NCBI RefSeq assembly: GCF_027409185.1
Contig: NC_084478.1
Location: 83,001,624 to 83,065,623 of the forward strand
Source of the DNA: Cynocephalus volans
Lineage: Eukaryota; Chordata; Mammalia; Dermoptera; Cynocephalidae
Direction: 5' to 3'
DNA: 64,000 nucleotides
Shown here: piece after piece, positions 44,901 through 55,951 of the stretch
How the letters are laid out: every line of letters starts with the position of its first letter
Position numbering within the stretch: position 1 is the first letter of the stretch
Translations under genes and position numbers: made by a program
The notes under the pieces: model-generated
Seen by the model: the letters and a program-made list of their open reading frames with translations, nothing else
Databases searched by the model: none
Told to the model about the DNA's origin: nothing

Positions 44901-46440
44901 TTAAAGAAGAAAAATCTCAAATCAATAACCAAACTTTATATCTTACAGAACTATAAGAAAAAGAGCAAACTAAACTCAAAGAAAGCAGAAGGACAGAAAT
45001 AATAAATACTAGCATGGAGATAAAAGAAATAGAGAATAGAAAAGCAACAGAATCAACAAAACCAAAAGTTGCTTCTTTGAGAAAGGCAACAAAATTGACA
45101 AACCTTTAGCTAGACTAAGGAAAAAAGAGAGAAGACTCCACTTACTAAAATCATAAATGAGGGTGGGGAAATTACTGCTCCCCTTATAGAAATAAAAAAG
45201 ATTATAAGAGAACACTACGGATAATTGTATGCCAATAAATTAGATAACCTAGATGAAATGGACAAATTCCTAGAAAGACAAAATGGAGTAAAACTAAGTC
45301 AAGAAGAAATAGAAAATCTAAATAGATCTATAATGAGTTAAAAAAATCATTAATCAAAAACCTCTCAACAAAGAAAATCCAAAGAGGTGCTTCATTGGTG
45401 AATTCTACCAGAATCTCAAAGAGAAATTTTATACCAATGTTCATACCAGTATTATCCATAATAGCCAAAAGGTGGAATCAGTCCACACGTGCATCAATGG
45501 ATGAATGGATAAACAAAATGTGCTATAAACATACGATATTTTTCAGCCTCAAAAAGGAAGAAAATGTTGGTAGGTACATAGTACAACATGGAGAACCTTG
45601 AGAACATCATGCTAAATGAATTAAGCCAGGAACATAACAACCAATACTGTACCACTCCACTTATATGAGCTTCCTAGATTAGTCAAATTCATAGAGACAG
45701 AAAGTAGAATGGTGGTTACCAGGGACTGGTAGGATGGGGAGTTATTGTTTAATGGGTACTAAGTTTCGGTTTTGCAAGACGAAAAGAGTTCTGTAGATGA
45801 ATGGTGGTGACTGTTGCACAACAAAGTCAATGTACTTAATGCCACTGAACCACTTGAAAATGGCTTAAAATTTAAAATGGTAAATTTTATGTTATGTGTA
45901 TTTTACAATTAAAACTGAAAATAAAAAATTAAGTAAATAAAATTTTTAGAAGAATTAACAACAGTTTTCTCAAGCTTTTCTGAAAAATACATTGGGAGAA
46001 AATTTATTTCTTAGTCATTTTACGAGGCCAATATTACTCTAATACTAAAATCAGGCCAAGGAATCACAATAAAAGATAACTATAGACCAATATTCCTTAT
46101 AAATATAAATGCAAAAGTATTAAACAAATCACTAGCAAACCAAATCCAGCAGCATACTAAAATAATAATACACCCTGACTAACTGGGATTTATCCCAGGA
46201 ATGGAAGGGTGTTTCAAAATATAAAAACTAGTTGACGTATTAATACATTATTATAATAATATGTATGCATACAATTAATAATAGAAGGGTGGAAAAACAT
46301 ATGATCATCTTAATTGATAAAGAAAAAGCATTTGAAAAACCCAACACACTTGCATGATAAAAGCATTCAACAAACTAGGAACAGAAGGGTACTTACACAA
46401 CTTGAGAAAAAGGATCCATGAAAATCCCACAGCTAACATC
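41170..46440 (+). mobile_element. Old L1 (5' region, ORF1 and ORF2 parts), plus strand, nested
   Basis: 41200-41900: 5'-UTR-like sequence. 42140-42900: ORF1-like ('tggcaaaataattctacaat', 'cagataaacaaaaactgaga'). 43000-46440: endonuclease and RT portions. Two interruptions: an unassigned insert at about 43951-44618 and a separate L1 3' end at about 45425-45925. A (tc)n(ac)n run lies at 41941-41972. No long frame. Confidence 0.75.
43951..44618 (-). mobile_element. Insertion in the old L1, probably an LTR
   Basis: L1 sequence breaks at 'caaacaagtctcaatt' and resumes at 'aataaattttaaaag'. The 0.67 kb between is not L1. Its minus strand has an open frame of 99 codons (44079-44378) that I do not recognise, and AT-rich 3' sequence. 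LTR identity is a guess from size and position. Confidence 0.4.
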
Positions 46441-46469
46441 ATACTTTAAAGAGAAAGAGTGAAAGCTTT

Positions 46470-47095
46470 CCCCTGTGATTAGGAAATGTGTAAGTATGTC
46501 CATTCATTCTCACCCAAAGGAATGGAAATCATCATGTCAAAGGGATACCTGCACTCCCATGTTTATCACAGCTGTATTTAAAAGAGCCAAGATATGGAAA
46601 CAACCTAACTGTCCATCAACAGATGACTGGATAAGGAAAATGTGGTCATATACACAATGGAATACTACTACTCAGCCGTAAAAAGAATGAAATTCTGCCA
46701 TTTGCAGCAACATGGGTGAGCTTGGAGAAATTATGTTAAGTGAAATAAGCCAGGCACAGAAAGAGAAATACTGCATGTTCTCACTCGTAAGTGGGAGAAG
46801 GAAGGAAAGAAAGAAAAGAGAGAAAAGGAAGAAAGAATCAACAATCACAATAATGCATTGAACTTTCAGAAGGAGAGAACAGGACTGTGGTTACTAGAGG
46901 TGGGAAAGAAGGAGGGGGGAAGGTTAAATTGGTTAATGGACACAAAGAATGATTACATTTTGTAATGATGAATATACTAATTATCCTGATTTGATAATCA
47001 CATATTGTACACAGGTATTGATACTCAACTCTGTACCCCACAAATATGCATAATCAATTGTGTTTCAATAAAAAATGAAACTTACAAAAAAGAAA
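46470..47095 (+). mobile_element. L1 3' end, plus strand
   Basis: ORF2 C-terminus ('gaaacaacctaactgtccat', 'aatactactactcagccgta') and 3' UTR to 'aattgtgtttcaataaaaaa'. 47096-47572 to its right holds nothing I recognise. Confidence 0.85.
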
Positions 47096-47572
47096 CTCAT
47101 AGAACAAAGATTGCTTTAAAAAATCAAGTAATTGTCATCATCCATGTTTTATTGGGCAACTGTAGCATTGTAACTATGGCTTATAGTGTTCCTTCTTAGA
47201 GAAGGAATAGTATATTCCTTTAGTGCTCAAATGCCATTTAAGTCAAAGTTAAAAATTAAACCTGAGGTACAAAGAAGACAGATATTATTACTATATAATT
47301 AAGAAATGTTCATCTAACAGTGGAATTAAAAGTTATAAAACATTTTTGAGCAGAGGAATGCTATCCAATATTTATTATCGTGAATTATCATGATATACTA
47401 ACAAATATTATTTTTGAAAAGTAAGCAACAGTAAAATAAATCCATATAATATGTAGCACTTAATATTATTTTTTAAAGAACAATAATGACATAGAAATAT
47501 GCTTGTAAATTTTCAAATGAAAAAAATTGGGGAATAGAACAACATATACAATATGATGTCAATTTTGTTATA

Positions 47573-47587
47573 AAATTGTGTTATAGA
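47573..47587 (+). repeat. Target-site duplication of the near-complete L1, left copy
   Basis: aaattgtgttataga, matched at 53428-53442. The two copies show that the whole interval was inserted as one event. Confidence 0.88.
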
Positions 47588-47914
47588 CACCCGGCTCCAT
47601 CCCAAGCCTGGCCTAGCATGCACAGAGCAGGGAAACATCCTGTAGGGGAAGGGAGAAGTCGGGCACATGAAGTGGAAGCTCAGCAGAAACCACATACCCT
47701 ACGGTACCGCCCCGTGATCCAGCAGCCCAGGAGAGTCCAAGCTGACTAGAGAGGTGGCTCCCTGGAGAGGCCCAAGACCCGAGGCAACCACACACACAAG
47801 AAACTAGAGGCCAACTGAGCAGTCACGGAGGAAGCCATACCAAATTGGCAACCACAGCAACACCTTAGTTAGTCAATAGTGTCAAACATGTGGACTGTGA
47901 AACCTCCTGCCACA

Positions 47915-48894
47915 ATGAATAAACATCCAAAAAAAAGATACCAGAAATACAAAAAATCAAGAAAGTACACCACCAAAAGTTAATAAATCTCAAACTCTAG
48001 ATCCTATAGAACAAGAAGCCCTTGAAATGACTGACAAGGAATTTCGAGTGATAATTCTAAGGAAACTGAATGAAATACAAGAAAACTCAGTTAGACATCA
48101 TGATGAAATGAGGAAAAGTATACAGGACCTGAAAGAGGAAATGTACAAGGATATCAATGTCCTGAAAAAAAATGTAGCAGAACTTGCCGAACTGAAAAAG
48201 TTATTCAGCGAAATAAAAAACACAATGGAGAGTTTAACCAACAGGCTTGTTGAAGTTGAAGAGAGAACCTCTGAACTTGAAGATGGGCTGTTTGAAATAA
48301 CATAAGCAGACAAAAAAAGAAAAAAGAATCAAAGACATTGAAGAAAATCTGAGAGAGATATCAGACAACCTTAAGCGCTCAAATATCCGAGTCATGGGTA
48401 TTCCAGAAGGGGAGGAAAAAGGAGATCCCATTGAAAACATATTCAACAAAATAGTGGCAGAAAACTTCCCAGGTATAGGAAAAATCACAGATCTTCAGAT
48501 CCAGGAAGCTCAACGATCTCTAAACGTATTCAACCCAAAAAGGTCTTCTCCAAGACATGTTATAGTCAAATTGGCCAAACTCAAAGACAAAGAGAGAATC
48601 TTAAAAGCTGCAAGAGAGATGCGTCAAATCACCTATAAAGGAGCCCCAATCAGGCTAACATCAGACTTTTCATCACGAACCCTAAAAGCTAGAAAGGAAT
48701 GGGATGATATATTCAAAATGCTAAAAGACAAAGATTGCCAGCCAAGAATACTCTACCCTGCAAGGCTATCCTTCCAAAATGAAGGGCAATTACTATATTT
48801 CTCAGACAAACAAAAACTGTGGAAGTTCACCACCACACAACCACCCTTACAAGAAATTCTCAAGGGAGTACTGGGTTTGGTTTCTGAAAAATAA
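47915..48894 (+). pseudogene. L1 ORF1 (RNA-binding protein), frameshifted
   Basis: ORF1p is the L1 RNA chaperone that coats L1 RNA. ATG at 47915-47917 opens a Lys-rich N-terminus, then a frame change. A coiled coil lies in the frame 48027-48305 (heptads around KKNVAELAELKKLFSEIKN). A TAA and a second frame change follow. The RRM and C-terminal domain lie in 48394-48894 (IRVMGIPEGEEKGD just upstream, then LYPARLSFQNEGQ and SDKQKLWKF). Two frameshifts inactivate it. Confidence 0.88.
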
Positions 48895-49081
48895 CTACCA
48901 CTGCCATAAAAAGCCAAGAAAAATCAAAATCCAGTAGTATAATAAAAATGGCATTTATGAAGAGAAAGCAAACAAACAAAAACGCTATCTACAACCTAAG
49001 GAACCAACAAACACAAAAAACAAACAGTAAATCAGAGAGCAAGGTACAAAAGACACCTAAGACAACCAAACAACCAATAAA

Positions 49082-52000
49082 ATGCTAGGAATAAATCAAC
49101 ACCTTTCAATAACAACTCTTAATGTAAAAGGCTTAAATTCCCCAATCAAAAGACACAGACTGGCTGACTGGATTAAAAAGGAGGACCCAACTATATGCTG
49201 CCTTCAAGAGACCCACCTCACCCACAAAGATTCACATAGACTAAGAGTGAAAGGATGGAAAAAGATTTACCATGCAAACAGAAAAGAAAAACGAGCTGGA
49301 GTAGCTATTCTTATATCTGACAAAATAGACTTTAAACTAAAAACCACAAAAAGAGACAATGAGGGACACTACATAATGATAAAAGGACTGATGCATCAAG
49401 AACACATAACAATCATAAATATGTACACACCCAATGTCGGAGCAGCCAGATTTATAAAACAAACTCTATTAGACCTAAAGAAGGAAATAAACACCAATAC
49501 CATAATAGCAGGGGACCTGAATACCCCACTGTCAATATTGGACAGATCATCTAGGCAAAGAATCAGCAGAGAAACACAAGATCTAAACAATACTCTAGAC
49601 CAATTGGAATTGGCAGATATCTACAGAACATTCCATCCAACAACCTCAGAATATTCATTCTTCTCATCAGCACATGGATCATTCTCCAGGATAGATCACA
49701 TAATACGTCACAAATCAAGTCGCAACAAATTCAAAAAACTTGTAATTATCCCATGTATTTTCTCAGACCACAATGGATTAAAACTAGAAATCAATAACAA
49801 ACGAAACTCTGGAAACTATACAAACACATGGAAATTAAACAACATTCTACTTAATGACATATGGGTCCAAGAAGAAATCAATCAGGAAATCAAAAACTTT
49901 ATTGAAACTAATGAAAATAATGATACATCATACCAAAACCTGTGGGATACTGCAAAAGCAGTATTAAGGGGGAAATTTATTGCATTAAATGCTCACCTCA
50001 GAAGAATGGAAAGAGGGCAAGTGAACATCCTAACACTTCACCTTAAAGAACTAGAAAAACAAGAACAATCCAAACCTAAAGTTAGCAGATGGAAAGAAAT
50101 CATTAAGATCAGAGCAGAGGGCCGAGCCCGTGGCTCACTCGGGAGAGTGCAGCGCTGGGAGCGCGGCAACGCTCCCTCCGCGGGTTCGGATCCCACATAG
50201 GACTGGCCGGTGCACTCACTGGCTGAGTACCAGTCACGAAAAAGACAAAAAAAAAAAAAAAAAAAAAAGATCAGAGCAGAACTTAATGAAATTGAAACCC
50301 AAAAAACAATACAAAAGATCGATGAATCAAAAAGTTGGTTTTTTCAAAAGATAAATAAAATTGACAAACCATTAGCATGGCTAACGAAAAAAAGAAGAGA
50401 GAAGATTCAAATAACAAAAATTAGAAATGAAACAGGTGATATTACAACTGATTCATCTGAAGTACAAGGAATCATTCGAGACTACTATAAACAACTATAC
50501 ACCAACAAATTTGAGAATCTGGAGGAAATGGATAAATTTCTGGACACACACAAGCTCCCAAAACTGAATCATGAAAACATAGAAAATTTGAACAGACCAA
50601 TAACAATAAAGGAGATTGAAGCCATTATCAGAAGGTTCCCAACAAAGAAAAGCCCAGGACCAGATGGATTCACAGCAGAATTTTACCAAACATTCAAAGA
50701 GGAATTGACACCGATTCTTTACAAACTATTCGAAAAGATTGAAACGGACGCAAATCTCCCAAACTCATTCTATGAAGCAAACATCATCCTGATACCAAAA
50801 CCAGGTAAGGATATAACCAAAAAAGAAAACTACAGGCCGATATCCTTGATGAATATAGATGCAAAAATCCTCACTAAAATACTAGCAAACAGAATACAGC
50901 AACACATACGTAAAATTATTCACCACAATCAAATGGGATTCATCCCAGGGATGCAAGGTTGGCGCAACATACGCAAATCAATAAATGTGATACATCATAT
51001 TAATAAAGTCAAACACAAGGACCATATGATCATCTCTATAGATGCTGAAAAAGCGTTTGATAAAGTTCAGCACTCATTCATGACAAAGACCCTCTATAAG
51101 TTAGGTATAGATGGAAAGTATCTCAACATAATTAAAGCCATATATGACAAACCCACTGCTAATATCATCCTGAATGGGGAAAAGCTGAAAGCTTTTCCTT
51201 TAATAACAGGAACTATACAAGGATGCCCACTCTCACCACTCCTATTCAACATAGTGTTTGAAGTACTAGCCAGAGCAATCAGAGAAGAGAAAGAAATAAA
51301 GGGCATCCAGATTGGAAAAGAAGAAGTCAAACTGTCCCTGTTTGCAGATGACATGATCCTATATATTGAACAGCCTAAAGCCTCTACAAAAAAACTCTTG
51401 GAGTTGATAAATGATTTCAGCACAGTAGCAGGATACAAAATCAACACACAAAAATCAGTGGCATTTCTTTTCTCCAATAGTGAACATGCAGAAAGAGAAA
51501 TCAAGAAAGCCTGCCCATTTACAATAGCCACCAAAAAAATAAAATACTTAGGAATTGAGTTAACCAAGGAGGTGAAAAATCTCTATAATGAGAACTACAA
51601 ACCACTGCTGAGAGAAATTAGAGAGGATACAAGAAGATGGAAAGATATCCCATGATCTTGGATTGGAAGAATCAACATAGTGAAAATGTCCATACTACCC
51701 AAAGTGATATACAAATTCAATGCAATCCCCATCAAAATTCCAATGACATTTTTCTCAGAAATGGAAAGAACTATTCAGACATTTATATGGAAAATAATAA
51801 AAGACCACGCATAGCCAAAGCAATGTTGAGTAAAAAAAATAAAGCTGGAGGCATAACACTACCTGACTTTAAGCTATACTACAAAGCTATAATAACCAAA
51901 ACAGTATGGTACTGGCATAAAAACAGACACACTGATCAATGGAATAGAACAGAGAATCCAGAAATCAACCCACACACTTACTGCCATCTGATCTTTGACA

Positions 52001-52269
52001 AAGGAACCAAGCCTATTCACTTGGGAAGGGACTGCCTCTTCAGCAAATGGTGCTGGGATAACTGGATATCCATATGCAGGAGAATGAAACTCGACTCATA
52101 CTTCTCACCATATACTAAAATCAACTCAAAATGGATTAGGGATTTAAATATACACCCTGAAACAATAAAATTTCTTAAAGAAAACATAGGAGAAACACTT
52201 CAGGAAATAGGACTGGACACAGACTTCATGAATACAACCCCAAAAGCATGGGCAACCAAAGACAATTAA
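49082..52269 (+). pseudogene. L1 ORF2 (endonuclease and reverse transcriptase), disrupted
   Basis: ORF2p nicks target DNA and reverse transcribes L1 RNA. The frame from ATG 49082 carries the AP-like endonuclease with its expected sites (LNVKGLN, QETHLTH, GDLNTPL, RIDHII, SDHNG). At 50119 a SINE breaks it. The frame resumes to 51655 with the RT fingers and palm ([20 protein letters not shown]) and the catalytic FADD at 51341-51352. A TGA at 51653-51655 stands in for a coding triplet, and the rest continues in another frame (51637-52269). The Cys-rich end is decayed; a 17 bp segment is duplicated near 52265-52296. Confidence 0.9.
50119..50263 (+). mobile_element. Young dimeric-type SINE inserted in L1 ORF2
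   Basis: gggccgagcccgtggctcac (A box), a variant anticodon arm (gcagcgctgggagcgcggc), the B box gggttcggatccc, a shortened second half lacking most of its arm and B box, tail acgaaaaagac and a pure A22-type run. Flanked by aagatcagagcaga on both sides. Long uninterrupted A-tail and exact duplication mark it as one of the youngest insertions here. Confidence 0.93.
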
Positions 52270-53152
52270 CAGAGTTAAACAATTAACAGAGTTAAATGAC
52301 AACCAACAGAGTGGGAGAAAATATCTACAAAATATACATATGACAAGGATTAATATCCAGAATATACAAGAAACTCAAACAACTTCACAAGAAAAAAACA
52401 AGCAACCCAATTTAAAAATGGGCTAAAGAGCTAAGTAGGCATTTCTCTAAGGAAGATATACAAATGGCCAACAGACATATGGAAAAATGCTCAACATCAC
52501 TCAGCATCCGGGAAATGCAAATCAAAACTACACTGAGATACCATGTCACCCCAGTTAGGAGGGCTAAAATCCAAAAGCCTCTGAACGATAAATGCTGGTG
52601 AGGTTGCGGAGAAAAAGGAACTCTCATACATTGTTGGTGGGACTGCAAAATGGTGCAGCCTCTATGGAAAATGTTATGGAGGTTCCTCAAACAATTGCAG
52701 ATAGATCTGCCGTATGACCCAGCTATCCCATTGCTGGGAATATACCCAGAGGAATGGAAATCATCAAGTCGAAGGTATACCTGTTCCCCAATGTTCATTG
52801 CAGCACTTTTTACAATAGCCAAGAGTTGGAACCAGCCCAAATGTCCATCATCAGATGAGTGGATATGGAAAATGTGGTACATCTACACAATGGAATACTA
52901 CTCAGCTATAATAACGAATGAAATACTGCCATTTGCAACAACATGGATGGACCTCGAGAGAATTATATTAAGTGAAACAAGTCAGGCACAGAAAGAGAAA
53001 TACCACATGTTCTCACTTATTGGTGGGAGCTAAAAATAAATAAATAAAACCACACAAACACACACACAAAAAAACCGGGGGGTGCGGGAAGAAGATATAA
53101 CAACTACAATTCCTTGAAGTTGATACGACAAGCAAACAGAAAGTACATTGTT

Positions 53153-53189
53153 GGGTGGGAGGGAGGGGAGGGAGGAGGGAGGGAGGTTT
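53153..53189 (+). other. G-rich polypurine tract of the L1 3' UTR (G-quadruplex candidate)
   Basis: Nine runs of two to four G separated by short A or T spacers. L1 3' UTRs typically carry such a tract. It can in principle fold as a G-quadruplex in the sense strand. Confidence 0.8.
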
Positions 53190-53277
53190 CCGTGATGGGC
53201 CACAATAAGCAACCACATTGTATATCAACAAAATAAAAATTAAAAAAAAAAAGAACATGTACAAAAAAAAAAAAAAA

Positions 53278-53420
53278 GAAGCCAGGCACAGAAAGAAATA
53301 CTACATGCCCTTACTCATGAGTGGGAGCTAAACATAAATAAATAAACAAATAAAAAAAGAAAGAGCTAAAACAAAAATAAATAAATAAATAAAATAAAAA
53401 GTAGTTAGTACAAAAGGATA
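53278..53420 (+). repeat. Extra 3' segment of the L1 (probable 3' transduction or second L1 3' end)
   Basis: After the first A-tail (53263-53277) the sequence reads gccaggcacagaaagaaata and so on, an L1 3'-end stretch that also occurs at 52981-53040, then A-rich simple sequence. It lies inside the target-site duplication. Confidence 0.7.
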
Positions 53421-53442
53421 AAAAAAAAAATTGTGTTATAGA

Positions 53443-55560
53443 GACTTAAAGAAAATACACCCAAATGTTATGAGTTACTGTTTTCTGGCTTATAAAATTA
53501 TAGGTGTTTTTTACTTTTTAATTTATAATTTTCACTTCATTTTTTTTAACAATGATCAACTGTTACTTTTATGATCAAGGAAAAAAACACTTTTTATTAA
53601 AAAAAAAAAAAGAGTTCAGCCCAATCCAGCCAAGCCCACGATCTTTCCATTTGCCATCTTCACTCAAAAGGCTGAAGTGATTGTTGTCCACTGGGTGCTT
53701 GTTGTTCTCTTGCTCCTTCAGGTACTGAACTCACTGGCAATGTACACCTACCAAAGTGAGAGAGAGGGTGGCAGCATCCCTTCAAGAGCAAAAAACCTTT
53801 AAGTTAAACTGGCCTAGTAAGCCACAGACTAGTACTGGGATCATTCTCCACTTTACGTAATGGGGAATTTCTCCTCTTCTAAATCTTTTCTTTGAAAGAC
53901 TCTTCTACAACCCTTTTCCAAAGTAACTCTTTTTATTTTAGATATTCCTTTGTGCCCTGGAGAATGACAAATAACAGGTCCAAGGATTGACTTTTCATTG
54001 TACTGTTTTCTTATGCCAGGTGTGTCTGGGGATACCTGGAGCTATTCTGCACACTGTTTCCGGCCCACCCATTCCTTTTTTTTGACTGGCTACTTATGCT
54101 ACTACTTATGCTATGTCCTCTGTCCTTGACCCCGTTAACACCCTGTCACAGAATCAGAGGATTCTTCTAAGTTATAAACCTTGTTCTGGGTTGTTTCTCA
54201 ATTAGGTCAACAGAAACCTCCACAGAGGAAACCCAACCTGAGAAGAGTGGCTGACAGAAACTCTCACAAGCCAGCAACAGAGGTAGTGCAGCACAATAAC
54301 TTACCTCCAATCCACTTTTAAGAGGTATAGATTTATAATCTTCAGTGCCTGCTCCATTGAAGTAAATGATTTTACGGCATGTCTCACTTTTCTCCCCTCG
54401 CTCCCTCCAGTCCTAAGGGCAATAAGGAGTTCACTCCTATCTTCAATCACAAACACCAGAGATCTCAAGTTTGCTTCCTTCATTTATGCAAGCTTCTAGG
54501 CCCAATATCCACTAAATATGTCAAGCATTTATTACTCCATTATAGCATTTCATAGCCGCTCCCTCCTTCCTCTCTGCCCTCTACTCCTCTCCCTTTATAT
54601 CCAGAGAGCAACATGGATATCACTCCCAACACTCACTGAGGTTTCATTCACTCATTTACAACAAAGTTCCTCCCAAATGGGGGCTATTACAGATACCATG
54701 GAGGGAAAGGAAAAGAGACCTGCTGAAGCCCGTCAGGGTGGGGCAAGAAATAGTGATGTTAATGAGAGCAAGAAGTTCACTAGAAGAACTCTGGAGAAGG
54801 AGAGGCAAGACCCACGATAAGGCACCAGAAGGTGTGACCAAGAATTTCCTGGGTATTCCTTGGGTATGTATTTGAAAGTCACAAGACCTTTTCCTTCCCC
54901 CATGCCCTATCCTGCCCATCCCCAAGAGAGACAGAAACTAACTAGGACTCCTGAGATTGTTTACTATTGATCTGTAAGATTTATGTCCTTATACACTATG
55001 TCCTAAAATAAGTCCCAATGTCTGATGACCAAGTCGGGGGGTGGGGAAAGAGGGTTGGGGAAAGCCCTCCTACTGGTATTTAATTAGTTGAGACATCAGG
55101 AGTAAATGCCGGGGCTGACTTCATAGTTTCTGGCCTTGGCTACAACTGCTTCACTGGCTTCCATGAGAGCAGGTGGAGAGTGGGCATCAGACTGATCAAT
55201 GTGAGAATTCCCCAACTGCAGCAATAACTATGACAAATTCAACTATGACAAGTTCAATCTCAACCTTAGCATTCATGCCTCTCTGGATCTTAAGAGGTGG
55301 GAAGGAAGTGCTAATGAAAAAAGAGGGTGACTCCCAATGGCATGTGCATGGGCCAAAAAAATGTCAGTGGAAAGTTATAGCTTTTGTTTGCTTTCATCAG
55401 TGGTGTCTTAGTCATAGAACTTAAGAAAAAAGAAAGAATATGAGAACAGGAATTGAGGTTACTTTCAAATCAGTTGACTGCTTCCTTTCCATGAAGCTGT
55501 GATCCTTTGTTGCTGAAACCCAAACCCATTTCTAATTGCCTACATTCCAGCACTGGGGAC
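53443..55560. other. Unassigned intergenic sequence
   Basis: About 2.1 kb with no gene or repeat I can name, and no long or composition-biased frame. 53597-53760 has a poly-A beside moderately GC-rich sequence and could be an old retrocopy end, unidentified. Confidence 0.4.
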
Positions 55561-55951
55561 TGGTATAGTTTGGATGTATTGTCGTCCCAAAACTCATGTC
55601 AAAATCTGATCCCCAACTTAGTAATGTTGGGAGCAGTTTGGGACATGGGGGGCGGATCCCTCATGAATAGATTAATGTTCTGGGGTGGGGGGCAGTGAGT
55701 GAGTTCTTGCTCTATTAGTTCCCACAAGAGCTGGTTGCTTAAAGGACCCTGGCACCTTCTCTCTCTCTCCCTCACCATGTGATCTGTTTGTACCCATGGG
55801 CTGCCCTGACACTTTCCACCATGAGTACAAGTGGCCTGAGGCCCACGCCAGAGGCAGCTGTCCTGGAATCATGAGCCAAATAAACATCTTTTCTTTATAA
55901 ATTACCCAGTTTCAGGTATGTTGTTATAAGCAACAGAAATGGACTAATACA
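55561..55951 (+). repeat. Solo MaLR LTR (MST/THE1-like)
   Basis: 391 bp from TGGTATAGTTTGGATG to CTAATACA, flanked by gggac on both sides (55556-55560 and 55952-55956). AATAAA at 55878-55883. The 5' motif is that of MaLR LTRs. Confidence 0.9.

Larger units (their letters stand above)
47588..53427 (+). mobile_element. Nearly full-length L1 with 3' extra segment
   Basis: A GC-richer 5' part without ORF (47588-47914), ORF1, ORF2, 3' UTR with a G-rich tract, an A-tail, then about 145 bp of further sequence and a second A-tail, all inside one target-site duplication. A SINE with its own duplication sits in ORF2. The 5' UTR is short compared with a complete L1. Both ORFs are broken, so the element cannot move on its own. 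Confidence 0.92.

Noticed and set aside
46800..46840. Purine-rich gaag/gaaa run as a regulatory or origin element
   Set aside because: Simple repeat in an L1 3' UTR.
19287..50263. tRNA genes at the SINE positions
   Set aside because: A and B boxes are present, but acceptor stems are not preserved, tails are poly-A and target-site duplications flank several copies; these are SINEs.
53597..53760. Possible retrocopy in antisense beside a poly-A
   Set aside because: The poly-A lies on the wrong side for a minus-strand retrocopy, and no protein could be recognised in any frame.
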